A stretch of DNA of 64,000 nt, taken from NCBI GenBank assembly GCA_030550395.1, contig JAUQPL010000003.1, positions 1-64,000 on the forward strand, given 5' to 3'. The translations under genes and the position numbers were made by a program. The notes under the pieces are model-generated. The model worked only from the letters and a program-made list of their open reading frames with translations. It ran no database searches and was not told where the DNA came from. Shown one piece after another: positions 25,481 to 35,034 of this stretch (the stretch's first letter is position 1; each line of letters starts with the position of its first letter). The DNA comes from Bacteroidota bacterium. GTDB lineage: Bacteria > Bacteroidota > Ignavibacteria > Kapaibacteriales > HRBIN21.

Positions 25481-26401
25481 CTACATATCCATCTGAATCC
25501 CTAGCCGGTGAAGCGCTGCTGCACTCACCAGCGTTGCACTATAGTCAATGCGAATATTGCTGAGCGTAATCCCCGTCCCCACTCCCATCCCCGTAACTCC
25601 CCGCTGTCGGGCTGGAGCTGCACGCCGGAGAAGATTATCGTAGCCCAGCCGTAGTTGCAGAACCGAGCTGAGGCGGAACTCAATACCAACTACAAAATTT
25701 GCAAATTTCTGCCACACGGATGGCGTTGGTTCTGTAAGGTGGACAAAGCTAAGATTGAAAATTGCCGGCAGTCCTTGGAGAAAATGGGTCAATCCAATGC
25801 GGAGATCTGTGGGCAGAGACGGCTGCGGGGAATGGTGAAGGGGGGTTCCGACGTGGAGAAGCGAAAGGGCAGCACTTGTACGTTGGTCCGGGAAGGTGTA
25901 GAGAAGCCCAGCGTCAAAAGCCAGTGCCCATGCGTGCTGTTGGTCTAAGCGTTCCCAGACAAGCTTGGGACCGATGCCGTAAAAGAGACGGGGCTCCAAG
26001 GTGTCGCTGTACCATGCTGCTAGGGCAACATCGTGTGCGGAGAATTGTCCAAGCGGTTGTCCATTAGCGTCGCGTCGGTCAAATACACCGTAGTCCATGT
26101 AGACGGCTCCGATAGTCAAACGTCCACTGAAGATGGGAAGGCCGCTGTAGAGGAGCATTCCGGCATTGATATCCAGAACGTGCTTGAGGAAGGTAGAGCT
26201 TAGGGTTTGGCGTTCTACTGTTGCACCAATTGCGGGGTTGAGGATGACGGTGCCAGCGTCGGCGGGGAGTGCAACAGTTGCTGACCCGAGCGCTGCAGAG
26301 CGCGGGGATACAGTTGTACGCAGAAACTGGAATGCCGCTGACGTTTGGGCGACTACCGAAGCCAGTGAGGAGAGAAGTATGAGCCCAATCCGGTAGACCA
26401 T
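25481..26401 (-). CDS. PorV/PorQ-family outer membrane protein
   Basis: A 306-residue exported protein with a signal peptide to about residue 19 and a predicted beta-barrel. Its opening (FQFLRTTVSPRSAALGSATV and DAGTVILNPA) matches the PorV/PorQ family pattern in which an Asn-Pro-Ala follows a Ser/Ala-rich first strand. PorV and PorQ serve type IX secretion in Bacteroidota, but many family members occur without that system, so the role is uncertain; no other T9SS gene is in the window. The start overlaps the thioesterase stop (TAATG). Confidence 0.7.
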   Translation of the reverse strand: MVYRIGLILLSSLASVVAQTSAAFQFLRTTVSPRSAALGSATVALPADAGTVILNPAIGATVERQTLSSTFLKHVLDINAGMLLYSGLPIFSGRLTIGAVYMDYGVFDRRDANGQPLGQFSAHDVALAAWYSDTLEPRLFYGIGPKLVWERLDQQHAWALAFDAGLLYTFPDQRTSAALSLLHVGTPLHHSPQPSLPTDLRIGLTHFLQGLPAIFNLSFVHLTEPTPSVWQKFANFVVGIEFRLSSVLQLRLGYDNLLRRAAPARQRGVTGMGVGTGITLSNIRIDYSATLVSAAALHRLGIQMDM

Positions 26402-26847
26402 TAGCCGTTGCCGGAGTTCAGCACATATTGTCGGAGAGCATCCCAGAATATCGTCGGGGGACGTACTGGGCGCCAGCTGCGTGCTTCCATGAAGGCGTGG
26501 ACAGTATAGCCGCTCGCAATAGGCTGAGCATCCCGCCGGATTTCGTACTCCAGACGCAACGTCGCTGTGTAGCGAGGGCGGTAGCGGGTTTGAATATGGA
26601 GCACGTCGTCGTATCGGGCAGGAATATGGTAGTGAACGTGTGCTTCCAGTACTGGGAGTATGTAGCCGCGAGCTTCCAGTTCCGAGTACGGGATGCCACA
26701 GGCTCGGAGGAGTTCCGTGCGCCCGACCTCGAAGTAGAGCAAGTATGTAGCGTAATAGACCACACCCATTTGGTCGGTATCGGCATAGCGGACACGAAGC
26801 GTCGTTGTGTGGACGATTTCAGGAAACGTCTCTGGTATAGAGCTCAT
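26401..26847 (-). CDS. Acyl-CoA thioesterase, YbgC/4HBT family
   Basis: A 148-residue hotdog-fold protein. RVRYADTDQMGVVYYATYLLYFEVGR carries the catalytic Asp and the Y-x-YFE pattern of the YbgC/FadM type. Such enzymes hydrolyse acyl-CoA or acyl-ACP thioesters, sometimes near the Tol-Pal system. It is translationally coupled to parB (ATGA) and to the PorQ-like gene (TAATG). Confidence 0.88.
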   Translation of the reverse strand: MSSIPETFPEIVHTTTLRVRYADTDQMGVVYYATYLLYFEVGRTELLRACGIPYSELEARGYILPVLEAHVHYHIPARYDDVLHIQTRYRPRYTATLRLEYEIRRDAQPIASGYTVHAFMEARSWRPVRPPTIFWDALRQYVLNSGNG

Positions 26848-27830
26848 CGGGGTGGCAGACGGTGGATTTTCTCCAAAGTAGCAAATAACTCCAGAAGGCG
26901 CTCCAGCTCTTCAAACGAGTAGAACTCAATCTCTATCCGTCCTTGTCCATGGGCATTGGTATGGAGATGAACCTGGGTGCTGAACAGCTGTCGGAGGTGT
27001 TCCTCGATCTCCTTCAATGTTGTCTGTAGAGTACCCTGGGGGCGTGAAGGCTCTGGACTCTGTCCACGCTTAGTTACTCGCTCCAACTGCCCCGTTGGAG
27101 AGAGTCGGATGCGTCCGAGCTCAATTTCCTTCACCAGTGTCTCTGTCTGTCGGACGGAGAGACTTTTGGTGATGGTTTCCCGGAACACGGCCATTTGGAG
27201 CTCTTCGGTCGGGAGCGCTAACATGGCTCGAGCATGTCCCATGGTCAGTTGCCGTTGTCGGAGGGCATTCTGGATTGGTTCAGGTAAGCGGAGGAGACGG
27301 AGGAAATTCGCAACGGTCGTGCGGTCTTTCCCAACTTTGAGAGCAACCTCTTCTTGGGTCAGGTGACATTCCTCAATGAGTCGTTGGTATCCGCGGGCGA
27401 CCTCAATAGGATTGAGGTTCTCCCGCTGTACGTTCTCGATGAGGGCTAATTCCAGCAGCTCAATGTCTCGTTCCACGTCTAAAACATAGGCTGGAATGCG
27501 TTCCAATCCAGCCTCAAGGCAGGCACGGACGCGACGTTCACCGGCGATGAGCTCAAACCCATTGTCGGCACGGCGGACTGTGATGGGCTGGATGAGCCCA
27601 CGCTCTTTGATAGAGCGGGCCAGCTCCTCTAAGGCTTTTGGGTCAAAGTCCTGGCGTGGTTGATAGGGGTTAGGGCGGATCTTGTTCACCTCAATGAGCA
27701 TGACGACCCCGACAGAGACTCCGTCGTCCAGGGGTAGTTCCCGACTCTGTTCCTGCAAGAGGGGGCCGGTGGGGATCAAGGCTTCCAGGCCGCGCCCTAA
27801 GCCTAAGGCCGATCGCGCTTTGGCACTCAT
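26844..27830 (-). CDS. parB: Chromosome partitioning protein ParB (CTPase)
   Basis: A 328-residue ParB. The N-terminal domain has [13 protein letters not shown] and the CTP-binding GERRVRA motif; the central HTH is in [21 protein letters not shown]; the C-terminal part is the dimerisation domain. ParB loads on parS as a CTP-dependent clamp. No good parS site was found in the window. parA precedes it with a 4-base overlap. Confidence 0.95.
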   Translation of the reverse strand: MSAKARSALGLGRGLEALIPTGPLLQEQSRELPLDDGVSVGVVMLIEVNKIRPNPYQPRQDFDPKALEELARSIKERGLIQPITVRRADNGFELIAGERRVRACLEAGLERIPAYVLDVERDIELLELALIENVQRENLNPIEVARGYQRLIEECHLTQEEVALKVGKDRTTVANFLRLLRLPEPIQNALRQRQLTMGHARAMLALPTEELQMAVFRETITKSLSVRQTETLVKEIELGRIRLSPTGQLERVTKRGQSPEPSRPQGTLQTTLKEIEEHLRQLFSTQVHLHTNAHGQGRIEIEFYSFEELERLLELFATLEKIHRLPPR

Positions 27831-28675
27831 GAGAGCTCTCCCTCTGTTGGAGAGACATTCACCGTTTCTGACGGCGGAGCGGTATCGTGCTTATACGAGC
27901 GGGCAGCAATGGAAGGATTGCGCTCTAAGATTTCTTGAGCGAGCTCCAGGTAATTGCGAGCCCCTTGGCAGAGGGCATCGTAGAGGAGTACGGGCTTCCC
28001 GTGGCTGGGGGCTTCCGAGAGCCGGACATTTCGGGCAATGACGGTGCGGAAGGTCTTGTTCTGGAAGTGACTCCGCACTTCCTCAAGAACTTGGTTGGAG
28101 AGGCGTAGGCGGCTATCGTACATCGTCAATAGTACTCCTTCAATGTCCAGCGAAGGATTCAGGTGGCGCCGGACAATGGCAATCGTGTTCAAAAGTTGTC
28201 CTAACCCTTCTAGGGCGTAATACTCACACTGGACCGGAATCAGGACGGAATCGGCAGCGGTCAGGGCGTTGAGGGTAAGAAGCCCCAGTGATGGGGGACA
28301 GTCTATCAGGATGAAGCTGTATTTGCGTCGGATGGGTTCCAGCACCTCTCGCAGAATCCGTTCCCGCCGCTGAAGGTCTACCATTTCAATTTCGGCCCCC
28401 ACCAAGTTGATGTGTGAGGGAAGTACCCAGAGAAAGGGCAATTCCGTTGGGACAATTGCTTCCTGAATGGGGACACCTCCGATAAGTACCTCGTAGGTAG
28501 TCTTGTCAAGCCGCCGCGTATCTATACCTAATCCGTTAGAGGCGTTTGCCTGAGGGTCAATGTCGAGAAGGAGCACAGGGTACTCCGCTACTGCCAGCGA
28601 TGCCGCTAAGTTCACAGCGGTCGTCGTCTTCCCGACACCACCTTTCTGATTGGCGATGGCAATTACCTTCCCCAT
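27827..28675 (-). CDS. parA: Chromosome partitioning ATPase ParA/Soj
   Basis: A 282-residue ParA with the deviant Walker [19 protein letters not shown] near residues 11-28, [13 protein letters not shown] and [18 protein letters not shown]. It forms nucleoid-bound gradients that move ParB complexes. The start lies 13 bases inside the Nudix gene's end. The pair is embedded in a housekeeping operon rather than beside rsmG/mnmG. Confidence 0.95.
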   Translation of the reverse strand: MGKVIAIANQKGGVGKTTTAVNLAASLAVAEYPVLLLDIDPQANASNGLGIDTRRLDKTTYEVLIGGVPIQEAIVPTELPFLWVLPSHINLVGAEIEMVDLQRRERILREVLEPIRRKYSFILIDCPPSLGLLTLNALTAADSVLIPVQCEYYALEGLGQLLNTIAIVRRHLNPSLDIEGVLLTMYDSRLRLSNQVLEEVRSHFQNKTFRTVIARNVRLSEAPSHGKPVLLYDALCQGARNYLELAQEILERNPSIAARSYKHDTAPPSETVNVSPTEGELS

Positions 28676-29292
28676 GGGTTTCCCTGCAGCCCTTTCATAT
28701 CGGACGTGATATCTCTACACAGCACAGAGAAGAGAGCAACCAAGACGAGCGAATGGCGAATAACACCGGTGCGGAGGAGATGGGGCACTTCATCTAATGG
28801 AACAAGACGGACAGCAATCTCCTCATGGTGATCCCAGCGGGGTTCGGTTACCCGGCGACAGTTGAGCCAGAGGTAGGAGTAGCATACGTTTGTTAAGAAG
28901 GCGGGATTGGGGTAATTGATCCGCAGCAATTGTGCGGGCTCCTCAGAGGCATAACCAGTCTCTTCGCGGCATTCCCGTTCTGCTGCTAGCCGGGGATCCT
29001 CACCCGGACTGACCATTCCCCCAGGAATTTCCAAGGTAATGGAGTCAATGCCGTGGCGGTACTGCTCAATGAAGATGACATGTCCTTCTTCCGTCAGGGG
29101 AACGATATTCACCCATGGTGGGGCCTCCAAAACGACGAAATCGCCGAGCTGTCCCCGCAAGGGGTGACGCCGGCGGACACGGTAGAGGGTAAAAATACCG
29201 TGGTCTGAGAGGGCTTCCCGCTCCACAGTTTCCCAAGCGACGGGAGAGGCATTATGTCTGCTCTGCGCCACTGGAGGAATTAAAGATGACAC
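28663..29292 (-). CDS. Nudix hydrolase, ADP-ribose pyrophosphatase-like
   Basis: A 209-residue protein with a full Nudix box in [20 protein letters not shown] followed by ETGYAS (G-x5-E-x7-REUxEExGU). [19 protein letters not shown] before it is the arrangement of ADP-ribose/nucleoside-diphosphate-sugar pyrophosphatases. Substrate is not certain. It stands between kdsB and parA in the long leftward operon. Confidence 0.88.
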   Translation of the reverse strand: MSSLIPPVAQSRHNASPVAWETVEREALSDHGIFTLYRVRRRHPLRGQLGDFVVLEAPPWVNIVPLTEEGHVIFIEQYRHGIDSITLEIPGGMVSPGEDPRLAAERECREETGYASEEPAQLLRINYPNPAFLTNVCYSYLWLNCRRVTEPRWDHHEEIAVRLVPLDEVPHLLRTGVIRHSLVLVALFSVLCRDITSDMKGLQGNPWGR

Positions 29293-29311
29293 CGGAACCA
29301 GTCAATTAAAA

Positions 29312-30091
29312 TTACGGAGTTTGGCGCGCCTGCCGACAGCGCAAAGTGCTGCGGAACCAACGGCGTAACTGCGCAAGCTGTTCGGCAGTGTCCACCCCCA
29401 TGAGAAATCCTTCAGCAGGAAGGCAACCGATGGTGTAGCCAGCTTCTAACAATCGGAGCTGCTCTAAACCCTCCGCCCGTTCCAACGGGCTAGCAGGGAG
29501 CATACAGAAGCGCTGGAGAATCGGTGCGCGGTAAGCATATATCCCAACGTGTTTCCAGAAGTGGGCTGTGTGGAGGAGCTCCTCCAGCGAGTGAGCCCGG
29601 ACATAGGGGATAGGCGCTCGCGAGAAGTACAGTGCGCTCCTGTCGGCACGCAGTACTACTTTAACCACCGCGGGCGAAAGTAGTTCCTCTGTCGTCTTGA
29701 TAGGCTGAACCAGGGTTGCCGCATCCCAGTGTGCATGCTCCGCAAGGGAGGTGATGAGCATTTCAATGTGCTGGGGCTGAAGGAGGGGTTCATCGGCTTG
29801 GACATTGAGCACGAAAGCCGCCTGGAGACGGAGCCGTTCGTAAGCGCGGGCGACCCGGTCCGTTCCGCTGGGGACGTCGTCCGGGATGATGACAGTGTCT
29901 GCACCAAACCGGCGGCAGACAGCAGCGATGCGTTCGCTATCAGCGGCGATGATCACGCGGGAAAGGTTCCGAGCTTTGCTGGCAGCTTCCCATACCCATT
30001 GGACGAGCGGCTTCCCACACAGTTTCCGCAAGGGCTTTCCCGGGAGGCGGCCAGAGGCATACCGCGCCGGAATAATGGCAACGGCATTCAT
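29312..30091 (-). CDS. kdsB: 3-deoxy-manno-octulosonate cytidylyltransferase
   Basis: A 259-residue CMP-Kdo synthetase. AIIPARYASGRLPGKPL is the signature opening, followed by VQADEPLLQPQHIE and HVGIYAYR. It activates Kdo for lipid A-core assembly, which shows a lipopolysaccharide outer membrane. Start and gatC stop overlap by 4 bases. Confidence 0.93.
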   Translation of the reverse strand: MNAVAIIPARYASGRLPGKPLRKLCGKPLVQWVWEAASKARNLSRVIIAADSERIAAVCRRFGADTVIIPDDVPSGTDRVARAYERLRLQAAFVLNVQADEPLLQPQHIEMLITSLAEHAHWDAATLVQPIKTTEELLSPAVVKVVLRADRSALYFSRAPIPYVRAHSLEELLHTAHFWKHVGIYAYRAPILQRFCMLPASPLERAEGLEQLRLLEAGYTIGCLPAEGFLMGVDTAEQLAQLRRWFRSTLRCRQARQTP

Positions 30092-30372
30092 TCCAGGACT
30101 TTCGGTACCCGGAAGAAGACACCGTTATGCTTCGGGGCATTCTGAAGCACTTCTTCCCGAGGGAGCGACGGCTGAGGGATGTCGTCCCGGAAGGCGTTCT
30201 CTGTTGGCACAACGTGCGTCAGGGGCTCCACTCCTTCCAGTTCCAGGCTCTCAATGACGCTGACGAAATGCACGATGCGGGCAAACTGCTCAGCGAAGGC
30301 ATCCAGCTCCTCATCGCGAAAGCGGAGCCGTGCTAATTCGGCAATGTGTTGGACAAGGGCGCGGGTATCCAT
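30088..30372 (-). CDS. gatC: Aspartyl/glutamyl-tRNA amidotransferase subunit C
   Basis: A 94-residue GatC: HIAELARLRFRDEELDAFAE, the EGVEPLTHV centre and the C-terminal APKHNGVFFRVPKVLE are family hallmarks. GatCAB amidates Glu-tRNA(Gln) or Asp-tRNA(Asn); gatA and gatB are elsewhere. The start overlaps the acyltransferase end by 40 bases. Confidence 0.92.
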   Translation of the reverse strand: MDTRALVQHIAELARLRFRDEELDAFAEQFARIVHFVSVIESLELEGVEPLTHVVPTENAFRDDIPQPSLPREEVLQNAPKHNGVFFRVPKVLE

Positions 30373-31112
30373 GGCACAGAAGGAGTTTGAGAGGACATTT
30401 CAGCGAGCCATTCGGCTATCTGTTCCCGAAGGGATTGAAGCCAGCGATGCTGGTCCTGACGGTTCAGTGTGGTAGGGAGTTCTATCGGGGCACCGATGCG
30501 GACGCGTACTGTGCCCGGGCGGAATCGAAGCGTTTTCGGGGGGAGCAATGCATGAGTTCCAGCAATAGCAACCGGAACGAGTGGACGGCGCAGTTTTTGG
30601 CCAAGCACAATCACGCCGCGCTTGAAGGGGCGAACGGTTCCGTCGAAAGAGCGTCCCCCTTCGGCAAAAACTACGGGGGAAAGCCCGTACTGCTGGAAGC
30701 GCTCAATGGTCAACTCAATATGGCGGTGGGCATCCAATGGGTGACGAGTGATAGGGACATAGGGTAAGCGGCGAAGCACCCAACCGAAGAAGGGGATGTA
30801 TTCCAAGCCCTTTTTGTACAGGAAACAAAGCCGATCGGGAAGAGCTGCAACGAGGACCGGGATATCAAGCAAACTGGCGTGATTGCACACGTAAATGAAG
30901 GGACCTCCTTGCTGCAGATGCTGGCGTCCTTCCACAAGGATATGGACTCCGCAGAGACGGAGCATCGTACGTGCCCATCCTGGGACAGCCGCCAGTAACC
31001 TCTGTGATGCCCTTCTCCGAGGCAGAAGCAATGCCCACGTGGAGGAGGCGATCGTATATCCGACAATGGCTGCTGCCCGAAGTCCGTAACCGATGATGCC
31101 ACCTGTCCACAT
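30333..31112 (-). CDS. 1-acyl-sn-glycerol-3-phosphate acyltransferase (PlsC family)
   Basis: From the ATG at 31112 the protein has 259 residues: a membrane segment (AAIVGYTIASSTWALLL), the catalytic NHASLLD (NHx4D), and FAEGGRSFDG, which replaces the usual FPEGTRS block. It probably makes phosphatidic acid at the inner membrane; other lysophospholipid acceptors are possible. A longer reading upstream has no family similarity. It lies 19 bases after the DUF4286 gene. Confidence 0.85.
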   Translation of the reverse strand: MWTGGIIGYGLRAAAIVGYTIASSTWALLLPRRRASQRLLAAVPGWARTMLRLCGVHILVEGRQHLQQGGPFIYVCNHASLLDIPVLVAALPDRLCFLYKKGLEYIPFFGWVLRRLPYVPITRHPLDAHRHIELTIERFQQYGLSPVVFAEGGRSFDGTVRPFKRGVIVLGQKLRRPLVPVAIAGTHALLPPKTLRFRPGTVRVRIGAPIELPTTLNRQDQHRWLQSLREQIAEWLAEMSSQTPSVPWIPAPLSNTLPN

Positions 31113-31131
31113 CGTTCGTGCCTGACCGTGA

Positions 31132-31458
31132 TCAGGTCTGTTCCGTTGGCCGAGTTGCTGTCCAGCGCAACACAAGGAGCTGTCGCTGGAGACGGATATG
31201 GGGATGGAATCGTTGAGCATGCTCATTCCGCAGTTGAGAAGCGTACAGCTCCTCATACCGTCGGAAAAGCTCCAGCCGTGGACAGTAGTAGACGATGTGG
31301 AATGTCGCTATGGGAACGGAATCCATCTCTTGCCACAGCTCTGCCCGCTCGAAGCATCCCGTAGCGAGTACGGCCGGAATGTGGTCCTGGCACATCCATG
31401 TTGTCCATTCATCGGCAAGTTCTGTGGGCACCTCAGCCCTGATGTAGTAACACAACAT
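31132..31458 (-). CDS. DUF4286 family protein
   Basis: A 108-residue protein counted from the ATG at 31458, where the family normally begins with an aromatic beta strand (MLCYYIRAEV). WTTWMCQDHIPAVLATGCF and the C-terminal LRNEHAQRFHPHIRLQRQLL match the DUF4286 pattern, seen mainly in Bacteroidota and Chlorobiota. Function unknown, with a ferredoxin-like or dimeric alpha-beta barrel fold expected. The 157 bases upstream, to the phosphomutase stop, hold no other gene I can see. Confidence 0.7.
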   Translation of the reverse strand: MLCYYIRAEVPTELADEWTTWMCQDHIPAVLATGCFERAELWQEMDSVPIATFHIVYYCPRLELFRRYEELYASQLRNEHAQRFHPHIRLQRQLLVLRWTATRPTEQT

Positions 31459-31615
31459 TGTTTCGAATGCTCGCTCTTTCAGTGGGCATAGCATGGAGAC
31501 GAAACGAGTTCTTCCGGTTGTGGATAGGTATGTCTGTGGGGAGCAGGAGTGCGCGGCGTTATCGCAAGTCCAGACCGAGGGGAGGAGGGGGATAGCTGCT
31601 GCAAGTCAGTTCTGG

Positions 31616-32989
31616 TCAGTGCGGCAGAAAGGGTCGGAGTGTTGTTTCTATTTGCTCTACCTCTGCTTGGGTTGAGGCTTCAATAATAAGGCGCACAATG
31701 GGCTCTGTGTTGGATGCCCGGAGATGGAACCAACCGTTGCCAATCCGGGCGTAGAGTCCATCATCGCGACGAAGTTCCTCAGCGTAAGGGGCCAGGGAAT
31801 GAGAGATATGCTCTAACAGTTCCGGGAAAGATTCTGGCGAGGGGAGGGTGTATTTGCGCATTACTGGTTGCGGGATCTCTGCGACCAATTCCGAAAGGCG
31901 CTTTTGCTTCTGTGCCATCAGTCCGAGAATGAGGACGATACCTGCCAAGGCATCGCGTCCATAGTGGAGATGGGGGAGGATGACACCTCCGCTTCCTTCA
32001 CCACCGATAACGCCACGAGCTTGTTTGAGGAGGCGGACGACATTTGCCTCGCCTACAGGAGATCGGAGGACGTTGGCTCCATAAGCTCGGGCTACGGCGT
32101 CAACAGCGGAGGTGGTTGAGTAATTCACCACAGCTAGGCGCTCATACCGGCGCCCACAGGCTTGGCGCCAGTGCTCCCAGACGGCTTGGGTGGATAGGGT
32201 AATGGTGAGTTCCTCCCATAGGCATTGACCGGTTTCATCTACGAGGACGAGTCGGTCAGCGTCCGGGTCTACAGCAATGCCGACGTCGGCGTTGTAGTGG
32301 CGTACCCAATGGGCTAACTCCTGTAGATGATCGGGAATCGGTTCGGGTGGATGGGGGAAGATTCCACTCCCATCGGCGTGGAGTAGGGTGAGACGGCAGC
32401 GCAGCTGTTGGAATAGGAGGGGCAGAATTGTGGAGCCGGAGGCGTTGACAGCATCCACAACGATGGAAAAGCCTTCCTGTGCAATGGCATCTCCGATGTG
32501 GCGGAGCCATTGGGGTTTCCACAGACTGTGAAGGTGCTGGGTGATGGCTTGGAAGTGCATGCGTCGGGTAGAGGGGATAGTGGAACGATATCCGTTCGGC
32601 ATTGGGGCTTGACCGGAACGAGCTTGCCGGTAGAAGAGCGTGGCGTCTAAAGTCAGCCCTTCACTGCCGAGGAATTTCAGCCCATGCCATTCGGCAGAAT
32701 TGTGCGAGGCTGTGATTGCAATTCCGCCAGGCAGCCGCCGACGGGCAATCCACACTTGAATCGTGGGTGTCGGTACGACGCCCAAATGGTGGATACTTCG
32801 TCCCTGGCGTCGGACAATGTAGGTTACAAATTCCTCCAACTGGTCAGCTCCTTGCCGTCCGTCCCAGCCAATAGCAATTGGACCTTCGGGTAGACGGTGC
32901 ACGAATGCATGGATCATACGCTCGATGAGCTCGGGAGCGAAGTCATCGACGGTGAAGCGCAAACCGGAGACAGAACACAGCAGCGGCAT
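31616..32989 (-). CDS. Phosphoglucosamine/phosphohexomutase family enzyme
   Basis: A 457-residue alpha-D-phosphohexomutase: phosphoserine loop ITASHNSAEWHGLKF, Mg-binding DPDADRLVLVDE, sugar-binding GEGSGGVILP and the C-terminal phosphate-binding loop RASNTEPIVRLIIEA. It interconverts 1- and 6-phosphates of glucosamine, glucose or mannose. The shortened DPDADR and GEGSGG motifs suit GlmM or a phosphomannomutase; I cannot choose. Product would feed the cell wall or surface glycan genes in this window. Confidence 0.87.
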   Translation of the reverse strand: MPLLCSVSGLRFTVDDFAPELIERMIHAFVHRLPEGPIAIGWDGRQGADQLEEFVTYIVRRQGRSIHHLGVVPTPTIQVWIARRRLPGGIAITASHNSAEWHGLKFLGSEGLTLDATLFYRQARSGQAPMPNGYRSTIPSTRRMHFQAITQHLHSLWKPQWLRHIGDAIAQEGFSIVVDAVNASGSTILPLLFQQLRCRLTLLHADGSGIFPHPPEPIPDHLQELAHWVRHYNADVGIAVDPDADRLVLVDETGQCLWEELTITLSTQAVWEHWRQACGRRYERLAVVNYSTTSAVDAVARAYGANVLRSPVGEANVVRLLKQARGVIGGEGSGGVILPHLHYGRDALAGIVLILGLMAQKQKRLSELVAEIPQPVMRKYTLPSPESFPELLEHISHSLAPYAEELRRDDGLYARIGNGWFHLRASNTEPIVRLIIEASTQAEVEQIETTLRPFLPH

Positions 32990-32991
32990 TG

Positions 32992-34416
32992 TTACGGACG
33001 GTTCACGTGCAGAAGGGCTTCAACTTCTTCAGGACGTCGTGGGATAGCAGCCGAGAGTATTTCGGCTCCGTTGTCGGTGATGTGCACCACATCCTCAATC
33101 CGGATCCCGATACCCCACCAACGTTGATCGCAAGGGCTTCCAGGGGGGACGTAGACCCCTGGCTCGACGGTGATAACGTAGCCGGGGCGAAGCGTATCCG
33201 TAGGCCCGACATCGTGGACGTCCAGTCCAAGGTGATGGGAAGTAGCATGGGGGAAATAGTGGCGCACATTGGATCCAGTGTCGAGAATTCCTAACTGTCG
33301 AAGTCGGCGCTCAAGGACGGCGACTGCTCGTTGATGGGGCAGAGCGAAGGGGACGCCAGGGCGGCATGCAGCGATGGCGGAATCCTGGGCTTCCAGGACA
33401 ATGTTGTAGAGGGTGCGTTGTTCTGCCGTGAAGTATCCGCTAATGGGGATTGTCCGGGTAATGTCGGCAGCATATCCGGCGTATTGGGCACCGCAGTCGA
33501 TGAGGACGAGGTCTCCGTCGGCTATGCGGCGGTGGCCATTCGTATAATGGAGGATGCACGCATTCGGACCGGCAGCCACAATTGTGGGAAATGCCACGTC
33601 CTCGGCACCGCGACGACGGAGTTCACTCTCCAGGAGAATCTGCAGGTCCCGCTCGGACATCCCGGGACGTGCAGTGTGCCATAGGGCCTGTAGAGCCTCG
33701 CCGGTGATGGCAATAGCACGCCGCAGCAGGCGGAGTTCCGCTGTATCCTTCTGAGCCCGTAACTGGACCAAGGGGGGAAATCCTCGACGAGCTACGAGCT
33801 GTGGAAAGCGTTCCCGTAACCATTCTGTTTCCTGCTGCTCAATGGAGAAAGGACGTCCAGAAACAGGGAGTCGGAGCAGTGGGGTTGGAAGACCGAGGAG
33901 GTAGAGAGTATCTGTCGTTGCCAGAATCTGCAGTAATAGGCTGTCGAAAGCTGAGCGGGGGAGAGCAGTAATGCCGAGTAGGCGTTCAGCTTCCACCGGA
34001 CCCATCCGAGCCCCTTCCCAGCGCTCATGTCTGGGGTTGCGCTCTGGGATGAAGGCGAGAGCATGCACGCGTTGCTCTTGCACTTGGATGCCTTCAGAAC
34101 TGAGGAGCAATATCGTGTTCGGCTCGGGAATTCCAGTCAAGTACCAAAGCCAGCTGTTTTGGCGGTAAGGGTAGTATACATCCCCATTGCGCAGGTGGCG
34201 TTCCGCAGCCACAACGAGCAGTAAGCTACGGGGGCCGAGGGAGCGCAGGAGCTGCTGGCGTCGTTGGTGATAGACTGCGGGGGAGAGGACATCAGCGTAT
34301 GGGTACTCGTAGGGAGGAATCCAAAGGCTATCGGCAGCGATGAGCGGAAGGGCTGCCAAAAAGAGCCCTGCCCCTTGCACCCATCTGTGACCGAAAGCGA
34401 GCCGATAACGGTCCAT
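32992..34416 (-). CDS. Exported Xaa-Pro aminopeptidase (M24B)
   Basis: A 474-residue protein: an N-terminal hydrophobic segment (GAGLFLAALPLIAADS) indicates export; an aminopeptidase P N-terminal domain with QNSWLWYLTGIPEPN; and an M24 catalytic domain with metal ligands in LIDCGAQYAGYAADITRT, FPHATSHHLGLDVHD, ITVEPGVYVP and GIRIEDVV. It removes an N-terminal residue before proline, here probably in the periplasm, suiting a peptide-scavenging life style. Confidence 0.9.
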   Translation of the reverse strand: MDRYRLAFGHRWVQGAGLFLAALPLIAADSLWIPPYEYPYADVLSPAVYHQRRQQLLRSLGPRSLLLVVAAERHLRNGDVYYPYRQNSWLWYLTGIPEPNTILLLSSEGIQVQEQRVHALAFIPERNPRHERWEGARMGPVEAERLLGITALPRSAFDSLLLQILATTDTLYLLGLPTPLLRLPVSGRPFSIEQQETEWLRERFPQLVARRGFPPLVQLRAQKDTAELRLLRRAIAITGEALQALWHTARPGMSERDLQILLESELRRRGAEDVAFPTIVAAGPNACILHYTNGHRRIADGDLVLIDCGAQYAGYAADITRTIPISGYFTAEQRTLYNIVLEAQDSAIAACRPGVPFALPHQRAVAVLERRLRQLGILDTGSNVRHYFPHATSHHLGLDVHDVGPTDTLRPGYVITVEPGVYVPPGSPCDQRWWGIGIRIEDVVHITDNGAEILSAAIPRRPEEVEALLHVNRP

Positions 34417-34434
34417 TCCCTTCCGTAGCTCGGC

Positions 34435-35034
34435 CTATTTCAGCACCCGCCGAATGCTCTGGAGGAACTGTTCCTTCGTGCGGGCACCGACGATGCGTTC
34501 AACAATTCTGCCGTTTGCATCGATGATGAACGTAGTCGGAATCGCCATGATGTTGCCGTAGGCATCGGCCAAGCGTACATCTCCGAGAACGTTTAAGTAC
34601 GGTACGTTCCGGGATTCTAAGAACGCTCGCACCTTCTCTTGTGCATTTGCTCCCTGGTCAAGGCTAACCCCAAGCAGAAGGAATCGGTCTGGCGGTAATT
34701 CGCGGTGGAGCTCGATCAAGTCAGGAATCTCACGGCGGCAGGGACCGCACCAGGTTGCCCAGAAGTTGAGGAGGACAACTCGGTTGCGAGCAAGCTCTGA
34801 GAAGCGGAGGCGACGTCCGTTGCCGTCCCTCCAGGCAAAGTCCGGAGCACGATTGCCGCTACTGGCGAACACCTCTTCTACTACAGGCACGGTAATAGAG
34901 GAGGACGCTGATGGGGTGGAGGGTGTGGGCTTTTGGGCTGAGCAGGTGCTGGTAGTTAAGCCCAGGCTTATGAGGGACAGCAACCATGGGTATAGCCGCA
35001 ATTTCGGGATGTGTCGTGTGGGGGAGGAGAGCAT
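34435..35034 (-). CDS. Thioredoxin-fold protein, TlpA/ResA-like
   Basis: The ATG overlapping the anti-sigma stop (TAATG) gives 199 residues: an N-terminal signal or anchor (LYPWLLSLISLGLTTSTC), then a thioredoxin domain with FWATWCGPCRREIPDL (C96, C99) and the cis-proline at IMAIPTTFIID. TlpA/ResA proteins reduce periplasmic disulfides, often for cytochrome c maturation. It is co-translated with the ECF sigma/anti-sigma pair, so it may be part of their response to redox or envelope stress. Confidence 0.88.
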   Translation of the reverse strand: MLSSPTRHIPKLRLYPWLLSLISLGLTTSTCSAQKPTPSTPSASSSITVPVVEEVFASSGNRAPDFAWRDGNGRRLRFSELARNRVVLLNFWATWCGPCRREIPDLIELHRELPPDRFLLLGVSLDQGANAQEKVRAFLESRNVPYLNVLGDVRLADAYGNIMAIPTTFIIDANGRIVERIVGARTKEQFLQSIRRVLK

